DNA of 64,000 bases from Parabacteroides johnsonii DSM 18315 (GCF_025151045.1 NZ_CP102285.1:744001-808000); one strand, 5' to 3'; shown: positions 44,951 through 53,402, numbered from the stretch's first letter. Program-made: numbers and translations. Notes: generated by a model not told the origin, from the letters alone.

Positions 44951-45277
44951 ATGAGTGACAAAGACGATTTAATTTATGATGAAGATGATTCTGTAGCATT
45001 TATCCAGAACTATCTTCCCCAGGAATTGAAAGGAAAATTCAGTAATGACGATATTAATTATATTGTGGATCTGATTTATGAATTTTATGAGTCGAAGGGG
45101 TTCCTTGATGAAAATTCCGATGACAATGCCGAAATTGATATTGATGAAGATGAATTGATCGGGTTTGTTGTAAAGAATGCGCAAAAAGACGGTGTTGGCA
45201 AGTTCTCACCTGAAGACATCACTTTTATTGTACAGGGAGAACTTGAATATTGCGATTCCATCAACATGTTCGATTAA
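44951..45277 (+). CDS. Small acidic protein, unknown function
   Basis: 108 residues, strongly acidic (many Asp and Glu: DKDDLIYDEDDS, DENSDDNAEIDIDEDE). There is no signal peptide, so it is probably cytoplasmic. It contains two similar helical units, FSNDDINYIVDLIYEFYES and FSPEDITFIVQGELEYCDS, which look like an internal duplication separated by the acidic stretch. Not recognised as a known family. Monocistronic with its own -7 box. Confidence 0.75.
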   Translation: MSDKDDLIYDEDDSVAFIQNYLPQELKGKFSNDDINYIVDLIYEFYESKGFLDENSDDNAEIDIDEDELIGFVVKNAQKDGVGKFSPEDITFIVQGELEYCDSINMFD

Positions 45278-45322
45278 TAGACTGTTGTATAGTTACAATA
45301 TAGTTTATAAAAGAATAAGAAG

Positions 45323-46006
45323 ATGAAAAATTTTAAGTTGTTATCAGTTTTGCTGCTTTGTATGGCAGTCGTTTTTACGAGTTGTGGAACATGGAACAAT
45401 ACCGCTAAAGGTACGGCTATCGGAGTCGGCGGAGGTGCGGCAGTAGGTGCCGGAGTCGGTGCTTTGGCTGGTAATACTGCATTGGGTTCGATAATCGGTG
45501 CTGCCGTGGGCGGTACTGCAGGTGCCCTAATCGGTAAAAAGATGGATAAACAGAAGAAGGAACTGGAAGCTACGCTGCCGGAAGAAACGACTGTCGAGAC
45601 CATCAACAACGGTGAGGCGCTGAAAGTCACCTTTGATTCGGGTATCTTGTTCGCAACCAATTCGAGCACTGTCAGTGCCGCTTCCAAGAGTGCTTTGCGT
45701 GACTTGGCTGCCAGTTTGAATGCAAATCCGGATACAGACATAAAAATCATAGGGCATACGGATAATACAGGAAAGGTTGATTACAACCAAACATTATCTG
45801 AAAAACGTGCAAAGAGCGTATTCGATTATCTGATGGAAGACCAAGGCGTGAGCAGTAAGCGCATGACTTATGAAGGCAAGGGAGTACATGAACCGGTTGC
45901 TGACAACAGCACTCCTGAGGGACGTGCGTTGAACCGTCGAGTGGAAATCCTTATCCTTCCCAACTCAAAAATGGTACAGGAAGCACAGCAAGGAACATTG
46001 CGATAA
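45323..46006 (+). CDS. OmpA-family lipoprotein with glycine-zipper segment
   Basis: 227 residues. Signal peptide with lipobox (VVFTSCGTW), a Gly/Ala-rich glycine-zipper region (about 30-70, AIGVGGGAAVGAGVGALAG), then a C-terminal OmpA/MotB peptidoglycan-binding domain (about 110-215) with VTFDSGILFATNSS, IIGHTDNTGKVDYNQTLSEKRA and GRALNRRVEILI. The Asp and Arg that bind diaminopimelate (in HTDNTG and NRRVE) are retained. It probably links the outer membrane to peptidoglycan. Confidence 0.92.
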   Translation: MKNFKLLSVLLLCMAVVFTSCGTWNNTAKGTAIGVGGGAAVGAGVGALAGNTALGSIIGAAVGGTAGALIGKKMDKQKKELEATLPEETTVETINNGEALKVTFDSGILFATNSSTVSAASKSALRDLAASLNANPDTDIKIIGHTDNTGKVDYNQTLSEKRAKSVFDYLMEDQGVSSKRMTYEGKGVHEPVADNSTPEGRALNRRVEILILPNSKMVQEAQQGTLR

Positions 46007-46347
46007 GAAATTATAGAACTCTGGATCATAAGGAGGTATGTTAATCCCTCTTTATTACGATCTTTTAGGCACGGATTTCACGGAATTACACGGATAAATT
46101 AATTTTCTTTCTGTGTTTTCCGTGTATCCGTGCCTAAATTATGTTTATCAGTAAGTAGGATTTTGTTTTGATACCTCCTTTGCCTTTGTATTAACAGTCG
46201 TTTATAACCGTTCCAAAATCTTCAGACAAGTTAATTAACACTCTTGAAAAGGGAGAATGCAAACCTTTTTTAGTTCATGTTGTTTAAATAGTAACTTATA
46301 TATAAGTGCACAAATAATAGTATAAACTGTTTTAAACGTTGAATGAG
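46007..46347. other. 341-base intergenic region, mostly a MITE-like element
   Basis: 46030-46180 is the dispersed element; 46181-46347 is AT-rich with no protein-like frame and no clear promoter. Confidence 0.7.
46030..46180. repeat. Dispersed MITE-like element, copy 2, with perfect 10-bp terminal inverted repeats
   Basis: The ends AAGGAGGTAT (46030-46039) and ATACCTCCTT (46171-46180) are exact inverted repeats. A second perfect pair, TTTAGGCACGGAT / ATCCGTGCCTAAA, lies inside (about 46065-46138). It aligns with 3569-3710. No target duplication was evident. No coding capacity. Confidence 0.85.
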
Positions 46348-47001
46348 ATGAAAAAGATTCTTCCTTTTTTCTTATTGGTTCTTTTACTGGCGTCTTGCCA
46401 GAAGGATCCAGACATGTCAAAACTAAGCGATGATTTCGTAGTATTCACAGATCACAACAAGGATGCTAATTTCGAATCGTTTACAACTTTCTACATCCCT
46501 GATAGTGTAATGGTTATCGGTAACAGTGAAAAACCGGAATTCTGGAGTGCGACTGAAGCTGACGATATCGTCTCTACCTTGGTTAGTGGCATGGAAGGCC
46601 GTGGTTACACACGCGCATCGGATAAAGAATCTGCGGATCTGGGTTTGCAGGTTTCTTTTGTGAAAAATGTAAATTACTTTACAAACTATCATGACAATCC
46701 ATACTGGTGGTGGGGGTATCCGGGATATAACTGGTGGTACGGCTACTGGGGTAACTGGACTGGTGCATGGAATGGATGGTATTATCCGTATCCTGTAGTA
46801 TACAGCTATAGCGTAGGTTCTTTATTGGTTGAACTGGTTAACTTGAAGGCTCCGTTGCCAAAATCTACGGATGCTAAACTTCCGGTTCTTTGGACTGCTT
46901 ACATGACTGGCTTGCTGTCCGGTTCCGACAAGGTAAATATCGAACTTTCTACTCGTGCTATCGAGCAGGCTTTTGTACAGTCACCGTACTTGAAAAAATA
47001 A
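46348..47001 (+). CDS. DUF4136-like lipoprotein
   Basis: 217 residues from the ATG at 46348 (three codons after an in-frame TTG). The lipobox is LLLASCQKD. DUF4136-like features: FTTFYIPDS near the start, a middle ESADLGLQVSFVKN, and a C-terminal STRAIEQAFVQSPY. The centre is unusually aromatic, with runs such as WWWGYPGYNWWYGYWGNW. It is 30 bases upstream of an outer-membrane protein gene and probably in one operon with it. Confidence 0.85.
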   Translation: MKKILPFFLLVLLLASCQKDPDMSKLSDDFVVFTDHNKDANFESFTTFYIPDSVMVIGNSEKPEFWSATEADDIVSTLVSGMEGRGYTRASDKESADLGLQVSFVKNVNYFTNYHDNPYWWWGYPGYNWWYGYWGNWTGAWNGWYYPYPVVYSYSVGSLLVELVNLKAPLPKSTDAKLPVLWTAYMTGLLSGSDKVNIELSTRAIEQAFVQSPYLKK

Positions 47002-47031
47002 TTAAACGCGAATTAGATAAATTTGAGTCTT

Positions 47032-47661
47032 ATGAAAAAGATATATAAATCAATAAAATTAATCGCTTTACTTGTTGCCTGTTTAGCGATACCTTCCCTG
47101 GCTGGTGCCCAGGTTGTAAAGAACATGTATTTTAATATTGACTGGCAGATCAACTCTCCATTCAGTCAGGATTTCTCAGACAAGACAAGTGGTTGGGGAG
47201 CACATGCGGAAGCCGGTTATTATGTAATTCCTAATTTCTCGGTAGGTGCATTTATCTCTTACCATACCAACAATAAGTATATCGATCGTCAGACATTGCC
47301 GGTAAGTTCTACATCGGCCATCACTTCCGATCAGCAGCACTCTATCTTTCAGTTGCCTTTTGGTGCAGCTTTTCGTTACAACGTAGCTCCCGAAAGTCAG
47401 TTCCAGCCTTATGCTGGTGTGCAGTTGGGTGCAAGCTATAGTGAAATGTCGACTTATATGAATGTAATGAAAGTATACGACCGTAACTGGGGTTTCTATG
47501 TGTCTCCTGAAATCGGTATGAATATGTATTTTACACCTCAGAAACAGATCGGTCTGCATATTGCTGCCTACTATAATTATGCAACTAATAAAGGAGAAGT
47601 CCTGAGTTATTCGATCGATGGATTGAATAACTGGGGTATCCGTTTAGGTCTTGCATTCTAA
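47032..47661 (+). CDS. Outer-membrane beta-barrel protein
   Basis: 209 residues from the ATG at 47032; an in-frame TTG at 47023 is rejected. The signal peptide ends GAQ (LAIPSLAGAQVVKN). Alternating strands and a C-terminal NNWGIRLGLAF fit an eight-stranded OmpX/OprF-like barrel. It lies 30 bases downstream of the DUF4136-like lipoprotein gene, on the same strand. Substrate or partner unknown. Confidence 0.85.
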   Translation: MKKIYKSIKLIALLVACLAIPSLAGAQVVKNMYFNIDWQINSPFSQDFSDKTSGWGAHAEAGYYVIPNFSVGAFISYHTNNKYIDRQTLPVSSTSAITSDQQHSIFQLPFGAAFRYNVAPESQFQPYAGVQLGASYSEMSTYMNVMKVYDRNWGFYVSPEIGMNMYFTPQKQIGLHIAAYYNYATNKGEVLSYSIDGLNNWGIRLGLAF

Positions 47662-47742
47662 TGCGAAGTTTGTTCTTTTAAGTGTTTTATGTAGTTTATG
47701 GGGAACGGGAGGCTGTCGTAATGACACCTCCCGTTTTTTGCT

Positions 47743-48384
47743 TTACAAGATTTGTAGTTTGAGACCGAACGAGAGGCTCAGATAGTCTTTGGGTTTCAGG
47801 TAACCGTTCCCGATCTTGTTTATCAGATATAGGTCACAGGTACTGAGTTCGTAAAAGAAAGAGATGGATTTATGCCAGCTCTTTTTTGTGTCTAGCTTCA
47901 ATGTGAATCGCTCTCCAATGAAAACATGGGTACGGATGCGAGTAGAGAACCAGTAATAGCCTTGCGGATATTTGTCCGGCTGCTTGCCCCAGAAATCGCG
48001 ATCTAAAAGAGTATTGATATAGACACCGCAGGCGAGAGGTTCGAAAGACAACTTGTCGGCGATACGGATGTTCCAGGGATAATAATTCTGTTTGAGTGTA
48101 AGGGTTGCCATAGCATGGCGGTCCGAGTTGCGGGGAACTATCCCCAAATATACATCTGTTTCCCAGTGGTTACGATAATAATTCCAACCTGTTCCGAGTG
48201 AAAGCATGCCCATTGATCCGGCAAACTGTAGTTTGGTATAACGGGGAATGAGTTTTTCCCATCTGGATATATATTTCTCCACGCGTTTCTTGTATCGCAC
48301 ATCATCCTCGATTTTCTCCTGTGCCTGTAAGGTGCCGGTCAGGAAAAGAAATAGGAACATCCATTTAAAAATCGATAACTTCAT
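47743..48384 (-). CDS. Predicted outer-membrane protein, unknown function
   Basis: 213 residues with a signal peptide (MKLSIFKWMFLFLFLTGTLQAQ). The rest is rich in aromatic and alternating residues (MGMLSLGTGWNYYRNHWETDVYLGIVP, ending DYLSLSFGLKLQIL), as in small barrels. The start overlaps the metallophosphoesterase gene by 20 bases, so it is cotranscribed and probably translationally coupled with it. It lies at the end of the inositol-lipid cluster, but a link to lipid metabolism is only inference. Confidence 0.75.
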   Translation of the reverse strand: MKLSIFKWMFLFLFLTGTLQAQEKIEDDVRYKKRVEKYISRWEKLIPRYTKLQFAGSMGMLSLGTGWNYYRNHWETDVYLGIVPRNSDRHAMATLTLKQNYYPWNIRIADKLSFEPLACGVYINTLLDRDFWGKQPDKYPQGYYWFSTRIRTHVFIGERFTLKLDTKKSWHKSISFFYELSTCDLYLINKIGNGYLKPKDYLSLSFGLKLQIL

Positions 48385-49171
48385 ACGTGTAGTCGTCTGG
48401 GGTTAGGGTGAATAATAGGTAGTTGCGTTTGGCTATATTGCTACAGCCATAGTAGATGATCCCATCGTCGAAAAGGTCTTCCACTTGTAATTGATGGTTA
48501 TGCGCATTCAGGCAGAATTGCAAAGAGGGGAATTCGCGGATATATAGTTGGAATACGTCTTTTACGTTATTATCAAACTGTTCGCTTCCGGGACGTGCAT
48601 GCATGGCGATGACCGTGCGGCTGTAATGGCGGGTACTGTCTTGCAGTTCCTCTTTCAGGAAACCGAAATCGGGAACAGGGTGGGAGTAGTCGTATTCGAT
48701 CGCATTGGTGTTAAGGCAAACGAATTTGACGTCCCGGACGATAAAGGAAAAGTTTTCTCTCCCAAACAATTTATTGAAAACTTGGTCGCCATTGCCGATT
48801 ACGTCATGGTTACCGATCAATCCGACATACGGGATATCGAGCTTCGACAGGATATCGACGGCCCACTCGTATTCTTTCTTCATACCGAACTCGGTATAGT
48901 CTCCTCCATGTATGATGAAATCGATACTGTCTTTTTTTGTATTGATATGTTTTACGAAATCTTCCGTCTCGTCGTAGCTACGTTGGGTGTCGCCCATCAG
49001 GACGAAGCGGATCGTGTCTTTATCTTTTGTTGCTGCCTCGATAAGCGGGATGTTGTTGCTGTTGATATCGCGTTCGGAAATGGTGAGCCGGCCGTCATAC
49101 GGATGGTAATCGATCAGGTCGCATGCAGACAAGAGTATGCACAGGAATAATGGTAGAGTTTGTTTATACAT
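48365..49171 (-). CDS. Calcineurin-like metallophosphoesterase lipoprotein
   Basis: 268 residues. Signal peptide with lipobox (ILLSACDLID), so it is an envelope lipoprotein. Metallophosphoesterase motifs: FVLMGDTQRSYD, IIHGGDYTEFG, GLIGNHDVIGNG, VIAMHARPG and LNAHNHQLQ, carrying the expected Asp, Asn and His metal ligands. It follows the inositol-phosphorylceramide synthase gene on the same strand but after a 114-base gap with a GTGCCAAT palindrome. The start codon lies in one arm of a perfect 17-bp inverted repeat. Confidence 0.88.
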   Translation of the reverse strand: MYKQTLPLFLCILLSACDLIDYHPYDGRLTISERDINSNNIPLIEAATKDKDTIRFVLMGDTQRSYDETEDFVKHINTKKDSIDFIIHGGDYTEFGMKKEYEWAVDILSKLDIPYVGLIGNHDVIGNGDQVFNKLFGRENFSFIVRDVKFVCLNTNAIEYDYSHPVPDFGFLKEELQDSTRHYSRTVIAMHARPGSEQFDNNVKDVFQLYIREFPSLQFCLNAHNHQLQVEDLFDDGIIYYGCSNIAKRNYLLFTLTPDDYTYEVIDF

Positions 49172-49218
49172 GACATCCTAACTTTTATTTGTATTTGTGG
49201 CAAAGTTAGGATGTCATG
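49169..49218. repeat. Perfect 17-bp inverted repeat over the metallophosphoesterase start codon
   Basis: CATGACATCCTAACTTT (49169-49185) and AAAGTTAGGATGTCATG (49202-49218) are exact inverted copies with a 16-base spacer. On the minus strand the far arm contains TAACTTTG, a -7 box match (49202-49209 read in reverse), and the near arm contains the ATG. Confidence 0.85.
49201..49208 (-). promoter_or_regulatory. Bacteroidetes -7 box, TAACTTTG, within the inverted repeat
   Basis: The minus strand reads TAACTTTG, 29 bases upstream of the metallophosphoesterase ATG. It indicates a separate promoter from the inositol-lipid genes. Confidence 0.5.
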
Positions 49219-49246
49219 CTACTTCAAAAAAGGTCAAGATGCAATG

Positions 49247-49290
49247 AATAATGTGCCAATACGAAGAAACTCTCTCATTGGCACATTATT
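49247..49290. repeat. GTGCCAAT palindromic element, copy 2
   Basis: AATAATGTGCCAAT (49247-49260) and ATTGGCACATTATT (49277-49290) are the same 14-bp arms as at 9727-9830, but with only 16 bases between them. The right arm overlaps the end of the inositol-phosphorylceramide synthase gene. Confidence 0.85.
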
Positions 49291-50221
49291 TAATGTAATT
49301 ATAATACCGGTTGAAGAAATTTTTGAACCAGCCTGTCTTCATCAATCCTTTTTCGAAAAGCAGGATTCCTAAAAGGGCGCAACAGATTCCCAAGGTCACA
49401 TCTATAATATAGTGATGTGAAGTGTAAACTGCTGTTCCCCAAATTCCAGCCATGATGATGGCAAACAGGATAATCACAAATTTATTGCATTTATTGATAA
49501 TCGCATAACATAGTGCCACAACCATATATGCGGCATGTAATGATGGAACTGCCGCGAATACGTTTGCGTTGCGGCCATAGATGGAATCGAAGATCGAAAG
49601 GCCGGTCAATGCGTCGAACCTACCGAGACCGGCAACATTGCCCGGTGTGTCGAGTATCGGTTCGAAACCATAATTGATTGCATACCAAGGAGGAGCTGCC
49701 GGGTGGATATAATATCCGGCAAAACCGATCAGGTTGACGAACAGGAATACCATCGAGAAGCGAAGATACAAATTACGATCCCCCTTGAGATAGAGCCACA
49801 GCCCGAAAGCGATCGGAACCGGAACCCAGCAGAGATAAAATATGCCTGCAAGAAAGTCCGCTATCTGGCAATTATGAATCGCGAAATACTCGCAAGGAAT
49901 CAGGATATTTCCATTATCGTTTATACCGAACAGACTTTTTTCCAGATTATACAGACTTTCCACATCAATCGGGTTGGCTTCGTAGTTTGGGAAAACACGC
50001 ATCCAGTCGTATGAAATGCCAAAAAGAGCAAACGGCAACAAGGCTACAGCCAACTTACGGGTGGTCTTGCTGGCGAAGAAGAGGAGCAGATAGAGGCCGA
50101 CCATGAATACATGCTCCGGGCGCAATCCGATACATACGGCTGTCAGCAAAAGAAACAACGCTGTCAGGCTGATAACGGTCCCTGCCTCCTTTCTTGACGG
50201 GAGTACAATAGTCTCTTTCAT
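49286..50221 (-). CDS. PAP2-family inositol phosphorylceramide synthase (AUR1-like)
   Basis: 311 residues, multi-spanning membrane protein. The catalytic motifs are PSLHAAY and [13 protein letters not shown], as in the PAP2/lipid phosphatase and AUR1/sphingomyelin synthase groups. It would transfer phosphoinositol to ceramide. The call rests on the cluster: it lies next to a CDP-alcohol phosphatidyltransferase, PgpA, GtrA and a myo-inositol-phosphate synthase, the gene set described for inositol lipids in Bacteroides. It overlaps the phosphatidyltransferase gene by 4 bases. Confidence 0.85.
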   Translation of the reverse strand: MKETIVLPSRKEAGTVISLTALFLLLTAVCIGLRPEHVFMVGLYLLLFFASKTTRKLAVALLPFALFGISYDWMRVFPNYEANPIDVESLYNLEKSLFGINDNGNILIPCEYFAIHNCQIADFLAGIFYLCWVPVPIAFGLWLYLKGDRNLYLRFSMVFLFVNLIGFAGYYIHPAAPPWYAINYGFEPILDTPGNVAGLGRFDALTGLSIFDSIYGRNANVFAAVPSLHAAYMVVALCYAIINKCNKFVIILFAIIMAGIWGTAVYTSHHYIIDVTLGICCALLGILLFEKGLMKTGWFKNFFNRYYNYIK

Positions 50222-50901
50222 TCGTTATCTTTGCTGCTCAATAGTTTACGACAGTGGTTCAGGCGTGCGAATGCCGTGATGTTGGAAAATATCGCAACGA
50301 TCAGCAAGGGAATGACGAATATCATGATCGGTTCGAATGTCTCGTTGTTTTCCATCATGGGTGCGAAGATTCCGCAGCAAAGAGCACCTAACCCGGTCAA
50401 CACCACGCGTTCGGGACGTTGCATGAAACCAACTTTACATTCAAGTCCCAATCCTTCGGCACGGGCACGGACATAGCTAACCATCAGTGAGCCAATCAAA
50501 GCAATGAAAGCGACGATCGAACTGATGACATATCCCTGATTGATCAGATAGAAACAGATCCCGAAGAAAACAGTTAGTTCGCTGTAGCGGTCCAGTACCG
50601 AATCGTACAAGGCTCCGAATGTGGAACTCATTTTGCCGATACGCGCCACCTGTCCGTCCATCATGTCGAACAGTCCGGCAAACAGGATGATGCCGCCACC
50701 CCAGCCGATGTAGTAGAAATCACCTCGTTCTCCCTTCATTCCGGCATAAAGGAATATGCAGGCAGCCACAATATTCAGGATTAATCCTGTCGTCGTAATA
50801 AAATTGGGTGTGATCCCAATTTTAATCATCCCATGTACGATTGGGTTGATGATCTTATAGATCGTCTGTTGCAACCAATCTCTAAAAACTTTGAATTTCA
50901 T
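50218..50901 (-). CDS. CDP-alcohol phosphatidyltransferase (phosphatidylinositol-phosphate synthase)
   Basis: 227 residues, about six helices. The CDP-alcohol phosphotransferase motif DG-x2-AR-x8-G-x3-D-x3-D is seen complete in [20 protein letters not shown] followed by YDSVLD. It joins CDP-diacylglycerol to inositol 3-phosphate. The inositol specificity is inferred from the cluster rather than the motif. It overlaps the next gene by 4 bases. Confidence 0.87.
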   Translation of the reverse strand: MKFKVFRDWLQQTIYKIINPIVHGMIKIGITPNFITTTGLILNIVAACIFLYAGMKGERGDFYYIGWGGGIILFAGLFDMMDGQVARIGKMSSTFGALYDSVLDRYSELTVFFGICFYLINQGYVISSIVAFIALIGSLMVSYVRARAEGLGLECKVGFMQRPERVVLTGLGALCCGIFAPMMENNETFEPIMIFVIPLLIVAIFSNITAFARLNHCRKLLSSKDNE

Positions 50902-50918
50902 ATCTAACTATTTTGTTT

Positions 50919-51425
50919 TTATTTTGAGTTCACTCTCTGGAAACGGCCCCTGATCCTACAGTTCTTGTAGACAAAGACACGTTGCATATTATAGTTCCAA
51001 AGAAATCCGACAAGCAGCGAGACTACTATCTTGGAAAAGACGAACAAGTCGTCGATATAATGTTTCAGGGTTTCCTGGACCCAGGGATTCTTGCTGATCG
51101 TTTCCGTCATGAAGTAGATCCCCCAAGTATTCAGTAAGATACTGCCGATCCAGACCAGCAGGTATTTTACCATTACATGCCGTTTCTTGCATTCTTTGGA
51201 TTTGAATGTCCATTTGTAATTGATGATGCAGTTCACGATCCCGCCGCAGACAGAACCGGTGAAAGTCGCATACACGTAATAAATTCCAAATAGTTTGACC
51301 AATAAGATCGTGACCAGAAAGTCTGTCGCACTGGCAATCTGCGAAGAAAATTGGGCTCGTATGAACATAAATATCCCGCCTTTCTCCGAAAACGCTCTTG
51401 CACTCTTCTTTATCCAATCAACCAT
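50919..51425 (-). CDS. GtrA-like membrane protein
   Basis: 168 residues, four hydrophobic helices, with the GtrA signature FIRAQFSSQIASATDFLVTI, VCGGIVNCIINYKWTFKS and LLVGFLWNYNMQRVFVYKN. GtrA proteins are thought to move polyprenyl-linked sugars or other lipids; here it is embedded in the inositol-lipid cluster. Its start overlaps the end of the PgpA-like gene by 16 bases. Confidence 0.9.
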   Translation of the reverse strand: MVDWIKKSARAFSEKGGIFMFIRAQFSSQIASATDFLVTILLVKLFGIYYVYATFTGSVCGGIVNCIINYKWTFKSKECKKRHVMVKYLLVWIGSILLNTWGIYFMTETISKNPWVQETLKHYIDDLFVFSKIVVSLLVGFLWNYNMQRVFVYKNCRIRGRFQRVNSK

Positions 51426-51883
51426 CTTGCACCGATTAGCAGGATGAGGCTATATATTCCAGCCAAAATATCATCCATCATTACTCCGACTCCTCCCTTG
51501 AGATTTTCCATTTTGCGTATACCCAACGGCTTGAAAATATCGAACAGGCGGAATAGCGCGAATGCTGCCAGTGCATACCACAAGTTACCGGCCGGTGCTG
51601 CCAAAAGCGGAATCCAGACACCTACCATTTCGTCTACTACTACCCGCGAAGGGTCTTCTCCCCAAATAGGTTCGACTGCGTTTGCCGAACGGATGCCGGC
51701 AATCGTAAATATACCGACCAATAACGCGGTTATAATAAGAAGCAGAGTAGGGGATACGGCGCACGACAATGCAAGCCAGATCAGCGTAGCTAACAAGGCT
51801 CCTGCCGTTCCCGGAGCAAGCGGAGAAAAACCGGAACCAAAGCCTGTTGCAATAATAATATGAATTAGTGGAACTCTTTTCAT
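51410..51883 (-). CDS. PgpA-like phosphatase, probable phosphatidylinositol-phosphate phosphatase
   Basis: 157 residues, membrane-bound phosphatase of the PgpA family (GFGSGFSPLAPGTAGALLATL, EDPSRVVVDEMVGVWIP). PgpA normally acts on phosphatidylglycerol phosphate; within this cluster the equivalent Bacteroides protein was reported to act on phosphatidylinositol phosphate. A TAACTTTG box (51903-51910) and a 14-bp perfect hairpin lie upstream, so it may start a separate transcript from the synthase. Confidence 0.88.
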   Translation of the reverse strand: MKRVPLIHIIIATGFGSGFSPLAPGTAGALLATLIWLALSCAVSPTLLLIITALLVGIFTIAGIRSANAVEPIWGEDPSRVVVDEMVGVWIPLLAAPAGNLWYALAAFALFRLFDIFKPLGIRKMENLKGGVGVMMDDILAGIYSLILLIGARWLIG

Positions 51884-51902
51884 TCTGTCAGTAAAATGCG
51901 TG

Positions 51903-51910
51903 CAAAGTTA
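51903..51910 (-). promoter_or_regulatory. Bacteroidetes -7 box, TAACTTTG, for the pgpA-gtrA-PIPS-IPCS unit
   Basis: The minus strand reads TAACTTTG, 19 bases upstream of the pgpA-like ATG. Confidence 0.5.
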
Positions 51911-51918
51911 TAAAAATA

Positions 51919-52100
51919 ATATAACTTTCTCCTTTATCCGGGAGAAAGTTATATCGAGAATTCCATCAGCATGGAATTTTAGTTTCATAGGCATATAACA
52001 AAAGTTTCATGGGCATGAAACTAAAATTTCCCTATAATGAAACAAAAGTTTTCCTATAATGAAACATTAGTCACATTATAGGGAAACTAAATTTGTATTA
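51919..52100. repeat. Cluster of short palindromes between the inositol-phosphate synthase and PgpA genes
   Basis: ATATAACTTTCTCC (51919-51932) and GGAGAAAGTTATAT (51941-51954) form a perfect 14-bp hairpin. Next are ATTCCAT/ATGGAAT, TTTCATG-GG-CATGAAA, and TTTCCCTATAATG against CATTATAGGGAAA (13 bp). The motif ATGAAAC recurs with CTAAAAT or AAAAGTT spacers. Non-coding. One or more of these may end the synthase transcript. Confidence 0.75.
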
Positions 52101-52109
52101 CCCTGAATT

Positions 52110-53402
52110 TTAGTCCAGATAGTTAGGGGCTTTTTCTCCGATCATCTCGCGCAACGTCTGCTTAACCATTCTCCATTGCTGGAAGAGGTCATGTACGGGC
52201 TGATGTTCGAAGTCGTGCATCGGACTCTTGCAGAAGAAAGACAACCAGGTCTGGATACCACACATACCGGCACGCAGGGCCAGATCGCTGAATAACACCA
52301 GGTCGAGTGCGATAGGAGCAGCCAGGATGGAGTCGCGGCAAAGGAAGTTTACCTTGATTTCCATCGGGTAACCCATCCAGCCGAAGATGTCGATATTGTC
52401 CCAGGCTTCTTTATTGTCTTTGCGGGGTGGATAGTAGTTGATGCGTACCTTATGATATACGTCTCCGTACAGGTCCGGGAATTTTTCGGGTTCGAAGATG
52501 TTGTCGATGACAGAGAGCTTGCTGACTTCTTTTGTCTTGAAGTTTGCGGGGTCATCCAATACTTCGCCGTCACGGTTTCCTAAGATGTTGGTGGAGAACC
52601 AACCGCTTACTCCTAACATACGGGTTTTGAACATCGGGGCCAATACTGTCTTCATCAAAGTCTGTCCGCTCTTGAAGTCCTTACCGGAGATAGGCACATT
52701 CATCTTTTTAGAGAATTCCCACATGGCGGGAGTGTCCACGCATAGGTTGGGAGCACCCATGATGAACGGAGCGCCTTCTGCGATAGCAGCGTAAGCGTAG
52801 CACATACTTGGGGAAACGGCTTCCGTGTTGTTGTCCTTCATTGCTTTTTCCAAAGCGGCAAGAGACATATGCTCGCCAGATAGCGGAATATAGATTTCTG
52901 TACTTGCAGCCCACAAGACGGCGATGCGCTCGCAATTGTTGGCAGCCTTGAATTCACGGATATCTTGGCGAAGCAGTTCAACCATATCCCAACGGGTGGC
53001 AGCCTGTTTGATGTGTGTGCCGTTCAACCGCTTTGCCCAGTTATGATCGAATGCGGCCGGCATCGGCTTGATTGCTTCCAATTCGTCTTTTACGCCGTTC
53101 AAGTCTTTTTCTTTCAAGACTTCTGCGTACATAGCCGCTTCGTATGCATTATCAGGGAAAATGTCCCATCCGCCGAAAACGATGTCATTCAGGTCGGTCA
53201 GAGGTACAATATCTTTGATCGCTTTTTCTTCTCCGTTTTCTAAACGCATTGTCGCTAACTGTGAGATTGAACCGATAGGCTTTGCCAATCCTTTACGTGC
53301 AGCCAGCGTACCTGTAATCATGGTAGTGGCAACTGCACCACCTACCCCAACAACCAGAATGCCAAGTTTGCCTTTGGCTTCTTTAACTTCGATTTTTTCC
53401 AT
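52110..53402 (-). CDS. ino1: Myo-inositol-1-phosphate synthase
   Basis: 430 residues. It makes myo-inositol phosphate from glucose 6-phosphate with NAD. The N-terminal Rossmann motif is GVGGAVATTMITGTLAA. Synthase features include WAASTEIYIPLSG, ISGKDFKSGQTLMKT, FSTNILGNRDGEVL with the catalytic-region Lys, NFLCRDSILAAPIALDL and PMHDFEHQPVHDLFQQW. It is the first enzyme of the inositol-lipid pathway here. A TAATTTTG box (53430-53437) lies 27 bases upstream. Confidence 0.94.
   Translation of the reverse strand: MEKIEVKEAKGKLGILVVGVGGAVATTMITGTLAARKGLAKPIGSISQLATMRLENGEEKAIKDIVPLTDLNDIVFGGWDIFPDNAYEAAMYAEVLKEKDLNGVKDELEAIKPMPAAFDHNWAKRLNGTHIKQAATRWDMVELLRQDIREFKAANNCERIAVLWAASTEIYIPLSGEHMSLAALEKAMKDNNTEAVSPSMCYAYAAIAEGAPFIMGAPNLCVDTPAMWEFSKKMNVPISGKDFKSGQTLMKTVLAPMFKTRMLGVSGWFSTNILGNRDGEVLDDPANFKTKEVSKLSVIDNIFEPEKFPDLYGDVYHKVRINYYPPRKDNKEAWDNIDIFGWMGYPMEIKVNFLCRDSILAAPIALDLVLFSDLALRAGMCGIQTWLSFFCKSPMHDFEHQPVHDLFQQWRMVKQTLREMIGEKAPNYLD

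Noticed and set aside
49169-49218. Invertible promoter of the phase-variable type
   Set aside because: Inverted repeats flank only 16 bases, so inversion would not turn a promoter away from the gene, and no invertase gene is nearby.
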